A stretch of DNA of 64,000 nucleotides from Nitrincola alkalisediminis (GTDB lineage: Bacteria; Pseudomonadota; Gammaproteobacteria; Pseudomonadales; Balneatricaceae). The stretch covers positions 248,001 through 312,000 of the forward strand of contig NZ_VYTY01000002.1 of assembly GCF_009821115.1 (NCBI RefSeq), written 5' to 3'. The notes below the pieces were generated by a model. That model had not been told where the DNA came from. It searched no databases and worked only from the letters and a program-made list of their open reading frames with translations. Positions 1 through 8,064 of the stretch are shown here, in pieces; the stretch's first letter is position 1; the number at the start of each line of letters is the position of its first letter. The position numbers were made by a program, and so were the translations under genes.

Positions 1-474
1 GAGGTGATTGAATTACCCTCACTGCAGGCTCTGCCTGGCGCTGTTCGCGAGTGGTTACAAACGGCTAACATTCCTGACCTTGTCATGGCCAGTGATGAGG
101 AGCTTAAATCCTTAGATTGGACGGAGCTTCACCCCATTGTGCAACATGAACGGGTCGCGTTGGCGGGAGATCTCGCCAGCTTAACACTCGCATTCATGGG
201 GATTGCTGAAACCGGAACGCTAATGCTGTATTCGCGCAAGGAAAGCCCAACCACATTGAACTTTTTGCCCGACAATCATCTCGTTGTGTTAAAACGCCAA
301 GATATTGTTGGAGTGTATGAAGAGGCTTGGGCACGCGTGCGTGCGCTCTCTCCCGGACAGTTACCCAGAACCGTTAATATGATTACCGGGCCATCACGCT
401 CAGCAGACATTGAGCAGCGATTGCAAATGGGCGCACATGGCCCAAGAGCTTTGACAATTTTTTTAATTGGGTGA
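1..474 (+). CDS. lutC: Lactate utilization protein C (LUD domain), 5'-truncated
   Basis: The open frame enters from the left edge, so the true start is outside the window; about 157 codons are visible. The sequence has LutC/YkgG (LUD family) hallmarks: ETGTLML near visible residue 68, LPDNHLVVL near 88 and GPSRSADIEQ near 128, ending in the usual GAHGPR-type tail. LutC is the small subunit of the LutABC iron-sulfur L-lactate dehydrogenase system; lutA and lutB would be expected just upstream, outside the window. A strong terminator follows the stop codon, so this is the last gene of its operon. The family call is secure; the lactate role is inferred from the family. Confidence 0.88.
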   Translation, partial: EVIELPSLQALPGAVREWLQTANIPDLVMASDEELKSLDWTELHPIVQHERVALAGDLASLTLAFMGIAETGTLMLYSRKESPTTLNFLPDNHLVVLKRQDIVGVYEEAWARVRALSPGQLPRTVNMITGPSRSADIEQRLQMGAHGPRALTIFLIG

Positions 475-563
475 TGTATCCCGTTACCAATAGCATAGGA
501 CATTTTGGCGTTTACCCCTCCTCGATTGAGCGAGGGTTTGCGCAACCTGTGCTAAACAGATTC

Positions 564-590
564 GATCGACCTCAACAGGTCGATCTTTTT
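564..590 (+). terminator. Rho-independent terminator after lutC
   Basis: A perfect 9-bp stem (GATCGACCT pairing with AGGTCGATC) with a CAAC loop is followed directly by TTTTT on the plus strand. It lies 90 nt after the lutC stop and slightly overlaps the 3' end of the convergent deacylase gene. On the minus strand no T-run follows the stem, so it should work mainly for lutC. Confidence 0.88.
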
Positions 591-1656
591 ATACACTATC
601 CGCAAACGGATGGTCTTCCGCTTCTAAAGATTCGTTAAAGGCATCTAGACGATCTTCAACGAGATCCGTCCGATAAAATTGAGCAATGTTAAACAGAGCG
701 TCGCCTTCATTGACCAAGGGCAACTTTAGTTGACCAATCACTAAACCGCTGACGGGTGACCAGATCTCTTCTTCAGATTCACCAAACGGATCTGAAATAA
801 TGGCCAACAGGGTTTTATCTTTTACAACCCTTGCACCTTCGACCACTTGTGCTCTAAAAATTCCACTCTGCGGCGCTCTGACCCAAGTACTTGAACGCGC
901 GACCATCGGTTCTTTCATCTGGCTTTTTTTGCGCGGTGGCGGGAGCATTTCAAGCACTCTCATCACATTCAAGATGCCTTGAACACCTCCACGGATCGAG
1001 ACTTCATCAAACCTGAGCGCTTCCCCTGCTTCATACAAGAGGATGGGGATATTTTTTTTAGCGGCGGCTTCTCGAAGCGATCCATCTCTAAGTGCTGAAT
1101 TCAGAATAACGGGCGTCCCAAAGGCATTCGCCAGACGAAGTGTTTCGGGATCATCTAAATTTGCACGAATTTGAGGCAAGTTATAGCGATTGATCGCCCC
1201 TGTATGCAGGTCAATCCCATGGGTCGACTGATTCACCACTTCCTGCATAAACTGTCGGGCCGTTCGACTGGCAAGTGATCCCGATTGAGAGCCAGGGAAG
1301 CTACGATTTAAATCTCGACGATCAGGCAAGTATCGACTCTGACTGATAAACCCCAGTAAATTCACAATGGGAACAGCAATGAGTGTACCCTTAATGCGCT
1401 TTAACGCTGGTAAACGCAATAAGCGTCTAATAATTTCGACGCCATTGATTTCATCACCATGAATCGCAGCACTGACAAACAAAACAGGACCCGCTTGGCG
1501 TCCACAAATCACATGGACAGGCATCATGGCCGCGCTATGGGTATAGAGTTTTCCCATTTCCAGATCAACCGTGCGACGCTCACCGGGTAGGATCGTCTCA
1601 TTTCCTATGGTGATCGCTGTGTTCAGTGCGCGCGTGTCAGTTGATCGGGATTGCAT
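589..1656 (-). CDS. Succinylglutamate desuccinylase/aspartoacylase family deacylase
   Basis: A 355-residue zinc-dependent carboxypeptidase-like hydrolase of the AstE/AspA family. The zinc-ligand pattern is visible: H66 and E69 in HGDE, and H151 in GIDLHTG. A family-typical DLNRSFPG segment lies near residues 115-122. The C-terminal third (about 255-345) looks like the biotinyl/lipoyl-like beta barrel found in many family members. Its ATG overlaps the rimK stop by one base (TAATG), so the two are probably translationally coupled. RimK adds glutamate to ribosomal protein S6, so a role in trimming or recycling such a modification is an attractive inference but is not shown. The substrate is unknown. 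It is unlikely to be arginine-catabolic AstE, because no other ast genes are adjacent. Confidence 0.82.
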   Translation of the reverse strand: MQSRSTDTRALNTAITIGNETILPGERRTVDLEMGKLYTHSAAMMPVHVICGRQAGPVLFVSAAIHGDEINGVEIIRRLLRLPALKRIKGTLIAVPIVNLLGFISQSRYLPDRRDLNRSFPGSQSGSLASRTARQFMQEVVNQSTHGIDLHTGAINRYNLPQIRANLDDPETLRLANAFGTPVILNSALRDGSLREAAAKKNIPILLYEAGEALRFDEVSIRGGVQGILNVMRVLEMLPPPRKKSQMKEPMVARSSTWVRAPQSGIFRAQVVEGARVVKDKTLLAIISDPFGESEEEIWSPVSGLVIGQLKLPLVNEGDALFNIAQFYRTDLVEDRLDAFNESLEAEDHPFADSV

Positions 1657-2561
1657 TACCCCTGCCCCTTCGTTTGTGTGCGATTTGGCTTGGCGTTTTT
1701 CTCAATGAAATCGATAATTTGATCGGCAATATCCTTACCTGAAGCACGCTCAATCCCTTCTAGCCCCGGTGACGAGTTGACTTCCATCACTAAGGGACCA
1801 TGTGCAGAACGCAGCAAATCCACACCGCACACATTCAATCCCATCACTTTTGCGGCACGAATGGCTGTTGCACGTTCTTCAGGCGTAATTCGACACAACT
1901 CTGCCGTCCCACCGCGATGTAAATTGGAACGAAACTCACCTTCCTTCGCTTGACGCTTCATGGCGGCAACAACCTTACCACCCACCACAAAGGCTCGGAT
2001 ATCAGATCCCTTCGCTTCTTTGATAAACTCCTGAACGAGAATGTGTTGTTTTAACCCCATAAAGGCTTGAATAACACTCTCGGCCGCTTGATTGGTTTCG
2101 GCCAATACCACGCCCACCCCCTGCGTACCTTCTAACAGCTTTATGACAGCAGGCGCACCGCCCACAATGCTGAGTAAATCATCGATATCATCTGGCGAGT
2201 GCGCAAAACTGGTCACAGGCAAGCCGATGCCTTTTCGTGACAAGAGTTGCAAGCTGCGAAGCTTATCGCGCGATCTCGAAATAGCAACAGATTCATTTAG
2301 CGGATACACATCCATCATTTCAAACTGGCGCAACACAGCGGTGCCATAAAACGTCACTGATGCACCGATCCTGGGAATCACAGCATCGAAGTCTCTCAAT
2401 ACTTCCCCACGATAGTGTATTTCAGGATTATGCGAAGTAATGTTCATGTAACAACGCAATACATCTACGACCCGAACCTCATGGCCTCGGCTTTTCGCAG
2501 CTTCTACCAAGCGACGCGTAGAATAGAGCTTAGCATTACGAGAAAGTATCGCAATTTTCAT
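1656..2561 (-). CDS. rimK: RimK, alpha-L-glutamate ligase (ribosomal protein S6 modification)
   Basis: A 301-residue ATP-grasp ligase with the RimK N-terminal domain (begins MKIAILSRN), the central ATP-grasp lid segment [11 protein letters not shown] (about residues 146-156), [18 protein letters not shown] (about 178-195) and the metal-binding [12 protein letters not shown] near residue 265. RimK adds glutamate residues to the C-terminus of ribosomal protein S6 and can make poly-alpha-glutamate in vitro. Length and motifs match the family. It is the first gene of a two-gene operon with the deacylase, preceded by a 204-nt spacer carrying a structured inverted repeat. Confidence 0.93.
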   Translation of the reverse strand: MKIAILSRNAKLYSTRRLVEAAKSRGHEVRVVDVLRCYMNITSHNPEIHYRGEVLRDFDAVIPRIGASVTFYGTAVLRQFEMMDVYPLNESVAISRSRDKLRSLQLLSRKGIGLPVTSFAHSPDDIDDLLSIVGGAPAVIKLLEGTQGVGVVLAETNQAAESVIQAFMGLKQHILVQEFIKEAKGSDIRAFVVGGKVVAAMKRQAKEGEFRSNLHRGGTAELCRITPEERATAIRAAKVMGLNVCGVDLLRSAHGPLVMEVNSSPGLEGIERASGKDIADQIIDFIEKNAKPNRTQTKGQG

Positions 2562-2576
2562 TCAATTACTCCGGTT

Positions 2577-2632
2577 CTGACTTCATACAACAGATGCAGA
2601 TACAGGGTTAAATACGCTGCATCATAAGTCAG
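2577..2632 (-). promoter_or_regulatory. Bulged inverted repeat in the rimK leader
   Basis: CTGACTT (2577-2583) pairs with AAGTCAG (2626-2632), and inside it ATGCAG (2594-2599) pairs with CTGCAT (2617-2622). This gives an interrupted stem starting 15 nt upstream of the rimK start. Further upstream, TGTTAC-N6-GTAACA (2652-2669) is a second small inverted repeat near an AT-rich, TATATA-containing stretch that could be a -10 region. The function is unknown; an operator or mRNA leader structure is possible. Confidence 0.35.
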
Positions 2633-2765
2633 TAAATTCTATATATAAACGTGTTACAGATGCGTAACAAGATCAGTCAGGAAAGGATTCAACTGCGGTT
2701 GGCAGTGCGTGCATTATAGACTAAATCATTAGAGTTTCCAGCGGGCAATTCAGGATATTCCACTG

Positions 2766-5102
2766 TCAAAACAAAGCAATTTGCGGCTGAGTCACATCAT
2801 CAAATGACTCCCCCACAAACGGGAGAATACTGTCAGCAACTGGGCGCAGCTGCTTTTCGATGTAATGCTGATAGTCCAGTCGCCCCTCGAAAATTTCAGC
2901 GGCTTCAGGTCCAATCAGGGTCACAACATAGGCCACCGTATCCCCTTGTCGAAGCGGTTCTGGCCAGCCTTTCTCGCGATAATACTGATTTAACTGCCGT
3001 GCAGCTTTAACATGCGGGGGGATATTGCGTTGGTAATGGGATAACGGACGACGCAAACGACGACGATACACCAAGTCATTGTCTAGCTCACCGTTTAAAA
3101 GAGCCGCTACCCGCTCCCTGACAAACGCCTGACAAGGCAACCCCTCAAACACTCGCTGAAAAAGTTCGTGTTGAAAGACGCGGGCCAAGGGTGTCCAATC
3201 ACTTCTAACCTGCTCCAACCCCTTAAACACCAATTCAGCCGTACCATCCCCTTGACGCTTCAATCCAGCATAACGCTTTTTACTGCCCTCTTCGGAATGT
3301 CGCATGCGTGGCATCAAAAATCGCTCAAAGTGCGTCTCATATTGCAATTCTAGAGCCGATGTTAAACCAAACGCTTGCTGCAGTCGTTGTCGCCACCAGT
3401 CATTTAAACACCTAGCCAACTCGGCGCCTTTCTCGTCACACTCCTGAGGAATCACGTCATCACCCAGCCAGACGAACACCGAATCCGTATCACCGTAGAT
3501 AACCTCATAACCAAAGGACTTCTCTATATAGCTCGCGGTTTCTGTGAGAATTTGGTGTCCTCTAAGCGTTATGGACCCTGAGAGACGCTGATCATAAAAA
3601 CGGCAGACATCCGAGCCCAATACGCCATAACACGCATTCATTTGAATTTTAATGGCCTGCGACATCGCAGCATTGCCCTGCTGCTTGGCCGCATCTCGTG
3701 CTTGCCATAAGCGCTCGATGATGCCCGGTAAAATAGAGTGTTCTTTTGAAAAAACAGCGCCTAAAAAACCGGGCACTGTATCGTCAGTATTGTGCTCGTT
3801 ACTATCCGCCACGCCCATCGTAAGCCCTAACGGATCGATCTTAAATGTTCGAATAATACTCGGATACAGGCTTTTAAAATCAAGCACCAGCACATGACGG
3901 TACAAGCCTGGCTTTGAATCCATGACAAAGCCACCGGGAACTTTTGCACCTCTTTGACCCGAGGCGTATTCGGGCGCTACAAAACCCGCTCGATGCAAAG
4001 AAGGCAAATACAGGTTATCAAAGGCTTGTGCCGACCCTCCAACTTTATCAAGACTCAAACCCGTTAAGCGCGTTCGCTCCGTTAAATACTCAATCAGTCC
4101 TGTTTTTTCAAATATTTCCGTGACCAAGCGGCAATCTTCCAGGTTGTAACGGGCCAGTGCTTCTTGATCTTCAGCGTAGAGTCGTTGAATAGCTTGCCCG
4201 CGATCATTCACGGACTCAATGTCTTTTCCTCTCCCTAACAAAGCCTGCGCCACATACTCCAGCGAATAGCGCTCAAAGTGCCAAGTTGCGCCCTTGAGCG
4301 TATCAATACCATCAAGCACTACTCGACCGTTCAAACGAACATAGTGACGATTCCCCTGCTGTCGACGTTCAATACGCAGTGCCTGCTGATCTCGACCAAT
4401 CTGCAACGACACGCCCAATGCTCGAGCCCGCGCATCAAGGACACTCAGATCAAAGCCGATAATATTCCAACCGATAATAATGTCAGGATCATATAGATGG
4501 ATATGCTGCATGAACGAAAGCAGCAGTTGTTTTTCATCTCGACAATAGATAATTGAAGAGTCTGTTTGCGTTTGGCCAACCATGAGCACTTTTTCAAAGT
4601 CTAAGCCTTGAAGCGCAACGGATAAAATACGATTGGCCGTTAATGTTGTTTCAATATCCAGAGATAAAATACGAAACTGAGGTTGATAGTCGCAAGCCTT
4701 CAAATGCATGCCTTTGGGGGTGTTACACACCTGAGCACCTGAAAAAATAAAACGCTCCATCAAATAACGATCAACCGGACGAATGTCCTCTTCCATTAAG
4801 GTGATACCCTGAGCTTGTAAACGCTCCAAGGCTTCTCGGTAGGTTTTTAAATGGGAAAAATACAAGGCTGAAACGGGCCGCTGCAATAGATCTTTTAAAG
4901 GCAAATGACGCGCATACCAGCCCGTCAATGACGCTAAAATCTGCTGCACTTTCGCTTGCTGACTTTGCAAGACAAAACACACGGCATGTTCACCTGTGAC
5001 ACGCACAACTTGCGCACCCTCAGGGGTCTGTAACCAATACTCAAGCAGCATTCCTTGCTCAGTATCGCGTTGCTGACGAGTCAGCGGAAATCCCCGAGAC
5101 AC
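2766..5102 (-). CDS. polB: DNA polymerase II (family B)
   Basis: A 778-residue family B polymerase, close to the length of E. coli Pol II. Exonuclease motifs are present: DIET (149-152), GWNIIGFDL (211-219) and YNLEDCRLV (319-327). Polymerase motif A is DFKSLYPSII (408-417), motif B lies around KIQMNACYGVLGS (485-497) and motif C is YGDTDS (536-541), so both activities should be intact. Pol II takes part in replication restart and translesion synthesis and is SOS-induced in E. coli. Here its start lies 2 nt after the mvaD stop, making it the distal gene of the mevalonate operon. I saw no convincing LexA box or separate promoter, which is unusual for polB. Confidence 0.96.
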   Translation of the reverse strand: MSRGFPLTRQQRDTEQGMLLEYWLQTPEGAQVVRVTGEHAVCFVLQSQQAKVQQILASLTGWYARHLPLKDLLQRPVSALYFSHLKTYREALERLQAQGITLMEEDIRPVDRYLMERFIFSGAQVCNTPKGMHLKACDYQPQFRILSLDIETTLTANRILSVALQGLDFEKVLMVGQTQTDSSIIYCRDEKQLLLSFMQHIHLYDPDIIIGWNIIGFDLSVLDARARALGVSLQIGRDQQALRIERRQQGNRHYVRLNGRVVLDGIDTLKGATWHFERYSLEYVAQALLGRGKDIESVNDRGQAIQRLYAEDQEALARYNLEDCRLVTEIFEKTGLIEYLTERTRLTGLSLDKVGGSAQAFDNLYLPSLHRAGFVAPEYASGQRGAKVPGGFVMDSKPGLYRHVLVLDFKSLYPSIIRTFKIDPLGLTMGVADSNEHNTDDTVPGFLGAVFSKEHSILPGIIERLWQARDAAKQQGNAAMSQAIKIQMNACYGVLGSDVCRFYDQRLSGSITLRGHQILTETASYIEKSFGYEVIYGDTDSVFVWLGDDVIPQECDEKGAELARCLNDWWRQRLQQAFGLTSALELQYETHFERFLMPRMRHSEEGSKKRYAGLKRQGDGTAELVFKGLEQVRSDWTPLARVFQHELFQRVFEGLPCQAFVRERVAALLNGELDNDLVYRRRLRRPLSHYQRNIPPHVKAARQLNQYYREKGWPEPLRQGDTVAYVVTLIGPEAAEIFEGRLDYQHYIEKQLRPVADSILPFVGESFDDVTQPQIALF

Positions 5103-5104
5103 CT

Positions 5105-6103
5105 CTAGGTCAAACCGAAGGGATGAATCACTTCAATGTCTGGGAAATGAGCGAGCACATCATTCGCTGACGCTTTCTCAAACAGTAGTTTGAGATTAGG
5201 CCCAGCATCCATGGTGAAATACACGGGCAAGCCTTGTGCACGCAGTTTCCAAACCGTCTGCATTGCCATTAAGGATTCGGGTTGCCAATAGACTAAGGGG
5301 GGCCACGACGCCATCATCGTCGCATGCATGGACATAGCATTATGCTCCGCCTTAGCACCTAAACACGCAAAGTCATGCGCTCGTATGGCGTCTTTAATGG
5401 CCTGGATATCCATTGCTGCCTGTAACGGCCAACTCTGATACAAATGTGCCGTTTCTAGGGTACGCTGCATGCCACTGCGTGAATCCGTTGCTTTCTCTCG
5501 TGCATCGACCTTCACGAGACCAATACACAAGTCTGGCCAGGTTTCGGACATGGGGATTGCATAGCTATCCAGACCGTCCGTCCGCTCACCCATCTGCCAT
5601 TCAACAAACCCATCATACAAAGATCGACAGGCACTGCCACTTCCTAAACGCGCCAACACCGATAACGGCTGAGCATCAAGGCTTAACTGAAAACTGTCAT
5701 TCACAGCCAGCGCTAAAGCCGCAAAGCCTGAAGCAGAAGACGCTAAGCCAGCCGCAGTCGGGATTGAGTTACGCGTCTCAACTTTGAAACAGGTCGGCTT
5801 AGAGGCTCTAAACAGATCTAAAAAGAGGGATACCCGTTTGCTAAATGCCGAATCCTCGGATAAACACAAACCGTTCAGCCATACCTCGTCTTCAGCATGG
5901 TCGATGGGTGTTAAGCGGGTGTGCGTTCCCAAATGAGCCAAGGATACCGATAACGAAGGATTGATCGGGAGGTTAAGCGACTTATCCCGCTTACCCCAAT
6001 ACTTACAGAGAGCTATATTACTCGGAGCAAAATGCTCTTCAGACTTAACTGGATTTACACCCTCGTTTAACCAAGGCTTTACTATTTCATGTGGCGTCAT
6101 CAT
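5105..6103 (-). CDS. mvaD: Diphosphomevalonate decarboxylase
   Basis: A 332-residue GHMP-superfamily protein with decarboxylase signatures: APSNIALCKYWGK (26-38), the ATP-binding loop PTAAGLASSASGFAAL (115-130), the GSACRSLYDGF segment (about 153-163) and FTMDAGPN (about 299-306). It catalyses the ATP-dependent decarboxylation of mevalonate 5-diphosphate to isopentenyl diphosphate, the last step of the classical mevalonate pathway. It starts 9 nt after the upstream GHMP kinase stop. The intact decarboxylase motifs suggest the classical rather than an archaeal route. Confidence 0.94.
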   Translation of the reverse strand: MMTPHEIVKPWLNEGVNPVKSEEHFAPSNIALCKYWGKRDKSLNLPINPSLSVSLAHLGTHTRLTPIDHAEDEVWLNGLCLSEDSAFSKRVSLFLDLFRASKPTCFKVETRNSIPTAAGLASSASGFAALALAVNDSFQLSLDAQPLSVLARLGSGSACRSLYDGFVEWQMGERTDGLDSYAIPMSETWPDLCIGLVKVDAREKATDSRSGMQRTLETAHLYQSWPLQAAMDIQAIKDAIRAHDFACLGAKAEHNAMSMHATMMASWPPLVYWQPESLMAMQTVWKLRAQGLPVYFTMDAGPNLKLLFEKASANDVLAHFPDIEVIHPFGLT

Positions 6104-6112
6104 TGCTACGTT

Positions 6113-7075
6113 TTAGCCTCCCATAACCTCTGTGCCTTGATTGGATATTGTCAGAGCGAAGGCTTGTTCACCCACGCTTTGCTGAGTCTGACCTAAGGCA
6201 ATGACACAGTCACCTAAACCTGACCCTGAAATTTTACACCCCAATACACCCGGCTGCATACGCAGTTGATAGATCATCAACGACAGCGTCTGATCATTGA
6301 CACCCAGTGCATCCATAAGTCCCTGATAGACGTTCATCAAGCTGCCCAGCCTCGGCCAATCCTGCTCAAGGATCGCTAAACGCGCCTGTTCCGTTGTTTG
6401 ATTCATCAATTGATAGAGTGAATTCAGTAAATCGGGCTGACTCTGCCATTTTTTTTCAATCAGTCGAATGACGTCTGGAGTTTTCATTTTATAGCCAGCG
6501 TAAAATAACGCGATCTCGGGCTGACCAGGAATGCTTTCTAAGAAATATGGTGTATAACGATACGCCACGATACCGCCCTTTAAGCTCGCCGCCAAATCCG
6601 TCCCCGAGCCTCGTCCATCTTGAACCGAATGAATAACGTCTAAGCCTCGCTTAAACAGAGCGTCTATCTCTAACTGAGTGCCCGTAAGCCTATTGAGCGC
6701 CACCATCATCGCGGCCGTCACCGCAGCTGACGAGCCCAGCCCAACCTGATGTGAGAACTCAGCCCGAATTTTGACATCAAGTCCTTGGGGAAGCTCTGTT
6801 GACCATGCTTTTATTGCAGCTAACACAAACCGTAACCGGGCATCGTCTGCCAAGACATCTCGCGATGACTGATACTGCCCCAGTGAAGAATCAATGCTGA
6901 CCTGATCATCTTCACGCAAACGAACGCCAATGTACACAAAGACATCCACGGCACACGCCAACGCAAGATGACCATGAAGAACCGCATGCTCTCCCATCAG
7001 CATTAAACTGCCGGGGGCTGACACACACACTGGAAAATCCTGAAATTCAGAACGGATAGGCGCCTTGATACTCAA
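6113..7075 (-). CDS. GHMP kinase of the mevalonate operon, probable phosphomevalonate kinase
   Basis: A GHMP kinase with APGSLMLMGEHAVLHG at its N-terminus, the glycine-rich loop GLGSSAAVTAA, a GRGSGTDLAAS segment carrying the likely catalytic Asp, AGYKMKTPDVIRLI and a C-terminal ISGSGLGDCVIALG. I chose a TTG start at 7075: it has GGGGAG 9 nt upstream and gives 320 residues. The longer open frame to 7192 would lie almost wholly inside the preceding kinase gene and would add an unrelated hydrophobic extension. With this start the gene overlaps its upstream neighbour by 29 nt. The Lys normally in the first motif (PGK) is Ser here (residue 23). By operon logic and the segment resembling the phosphomevalonate kinase TGxKxSTxxLV motif, I favour phosphomevalonate kinase. 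The mevalonate kinase and phosphomevalonate kinase roles of the two genes could be swapped. Confidence 0.7.
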   Translation of the reverse strand: MSIKAPIRSEFQDFPVCVSAPGSLMLMGEHAVLHGHLALACAVDVFVYIGVRLREDDQVSIDSSLGQYQSSRDVLADDARLRFVLAAIKAWSTELPQGLDVKIRAEFSHQVGLGSSAAVTAAMMVALNRLTGTQLEIDALFKRGLDVIHSVQDGRGSGTDLAASLKGGIVAYRYTPYFLESIPGQPEIALFYAGYKMKTPDVIRLIEKKWQSQPDLLNSLYQLMNQTTEQARLAILEQDWPRLGSLMNVYQGLMDALGVNDQTLSLMIYQLRMQPGVLGCKISGSGLGDCVIALGQTQQSVGEQAFALTISNQGTEVMGG

Positions 7076-8039
7076 TGTCCAACTCTCCCCAAATATAATG
7101 AGCAGGTAACTCCAGCTGAGCGGGTGTGCCCTCAGGCAACCAAGCCAGCAACAATCCCGCATGAGGCCCACGAACACAACCAGCACCAGCAACTTTGGCG
7201 GCTCCGCCTGAACACTCTATCTGACGGACTAAAGACTGTATAGCACTGGGTACTACACCTATACGCTCTAGTAACCGCTGATTTTGCTGTATAAGGGTTG
7301 GCACCTCATCCGGTTGTGCCTCAAGAAATGAATCGGTGACCTCAGCAAACGCCTGCCATATACTCGAGTGGGCAAATGACTTACGCACCTGCTCAACACA
7401 CTCTCCCGTACTGGTTGAAGGCGCACCCGTGTAAATCCAAAAACATCCCGGCGGTAACTGCAGATGATCACACCGGGACACCTCTTGCTGTCGTAAGCAG
7501 ATAATCCCACCGTAAGACACACTGGCCGCATCGATTAAACTGCCACGGCCATGCTGAAGGCGCTCACAAAATCGCACCTGCTCAACAAAGTCGGCAACAT
7601 CTGAGGGAGCTGGGGCAAATAAACTTAATAAACAGGCAATGACGGAGGCAGATGAGCCCATGCCCGACCCAACCAATAAATCCGAGGATAAATGCAACGT
7701 ACCGGAGGCTCTTTCGACATCAGCACCCATCGAAACCGCAATAGTGTACAGCAAGAGTTGTGAAGGATGATCAAGTACTTGCTGAATGGATAATTCGCCG
7801 TTAAGAAACAACTCGTAACGCGCATCAAGGCGATGCTTCAATGAGGTTAAATGGTTAATTGCAAAGGGCAAAAATGCAGCGGAGGCATGAGAGATTCGCC
7901 CTTCCAAAAAACCGGAGTCATTTGGCAAAAACTGAGCACGTGTGTGACGACGAAGTGCCAAGCTAAGGGCGGGCGCACCATAGACAACAGAGTGCTCACC
8001 ACTCAGAATTAACTTACCGGGCGCCAATGCTGACATCAT
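7047..8039 (-). CDS. GHMP kinase of the mevalonate operon, probable mevalonate kinase
   Basis: A 330-residue GHMP kinase. Motif 1 is APGKLILSGEHSVVYG (about 6-21), with the conserved Lys at residue 9. Motif 2 is GSGMGSSAS (124-132). The likely catalytic base is D170 in GRGSLIDAAS, followed by SYGG. A TGAPSTSTGECV segment near residue 198 resembles the VPRSTK region of mevalonate kinases, and KVAGAG lies near the C-terminus. The predicted reaction is ATP-dependent phosphorylation of mevalonate at the 5 position. The GAGGGGC-type C-terminal loop is diverged. It lies 25 nt downstream of mvaS. Two consecutive ATGs mark the start and no strong ribosome site is visible. Confidence 0.74.
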   Translation of the reverse strand: MMSALAPGKLILSGEHSVVYGAPALSLALRRHTRAQFLPNDSGFLEGRISHASAAFLPFAINHLTSLKHRLDARYELFLNGELSIQQVLDHPSQLLLYTIAVSMGADVERASGTLHLSSDLLVGSGMGSSASVIACLLSLFAPAPSDVADFVEQVRFCERLQHGRGSLIDAASVSYGGIICLRQQEVSRCDHLQLPPGCFWIYTGAPSTSTGECVEQVRKSFAHSSIWQAFAEVTDSFLEAQPDEVPTLIQQNQRLLERIGVVPSAIQSLVRQIECSGGAAKVAGAGCVRGPHAGLLLAWLPEGTPAQLELPAHYIWGELDIEYQGAYPF

Positions 8040-8064
8040 GAACTAACGTAATTTAATATGCCGC

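Noticed and set aside
2766-5102. LexA box upstream of polB
   Set aside because: No CTGT-N8-ACAG-like sequence was seen in the mvaD 3' end or at the junction.
7076-7192. N-terminal extension of the second GHMP kinase open frame (39 codons)
   Set aside because: It lies within the preceding kinase gene in another frame, is hydrophobic and Cys-rich, not family-like, and an internal TTG with GGGGAG ribosome site gives the canonical length.
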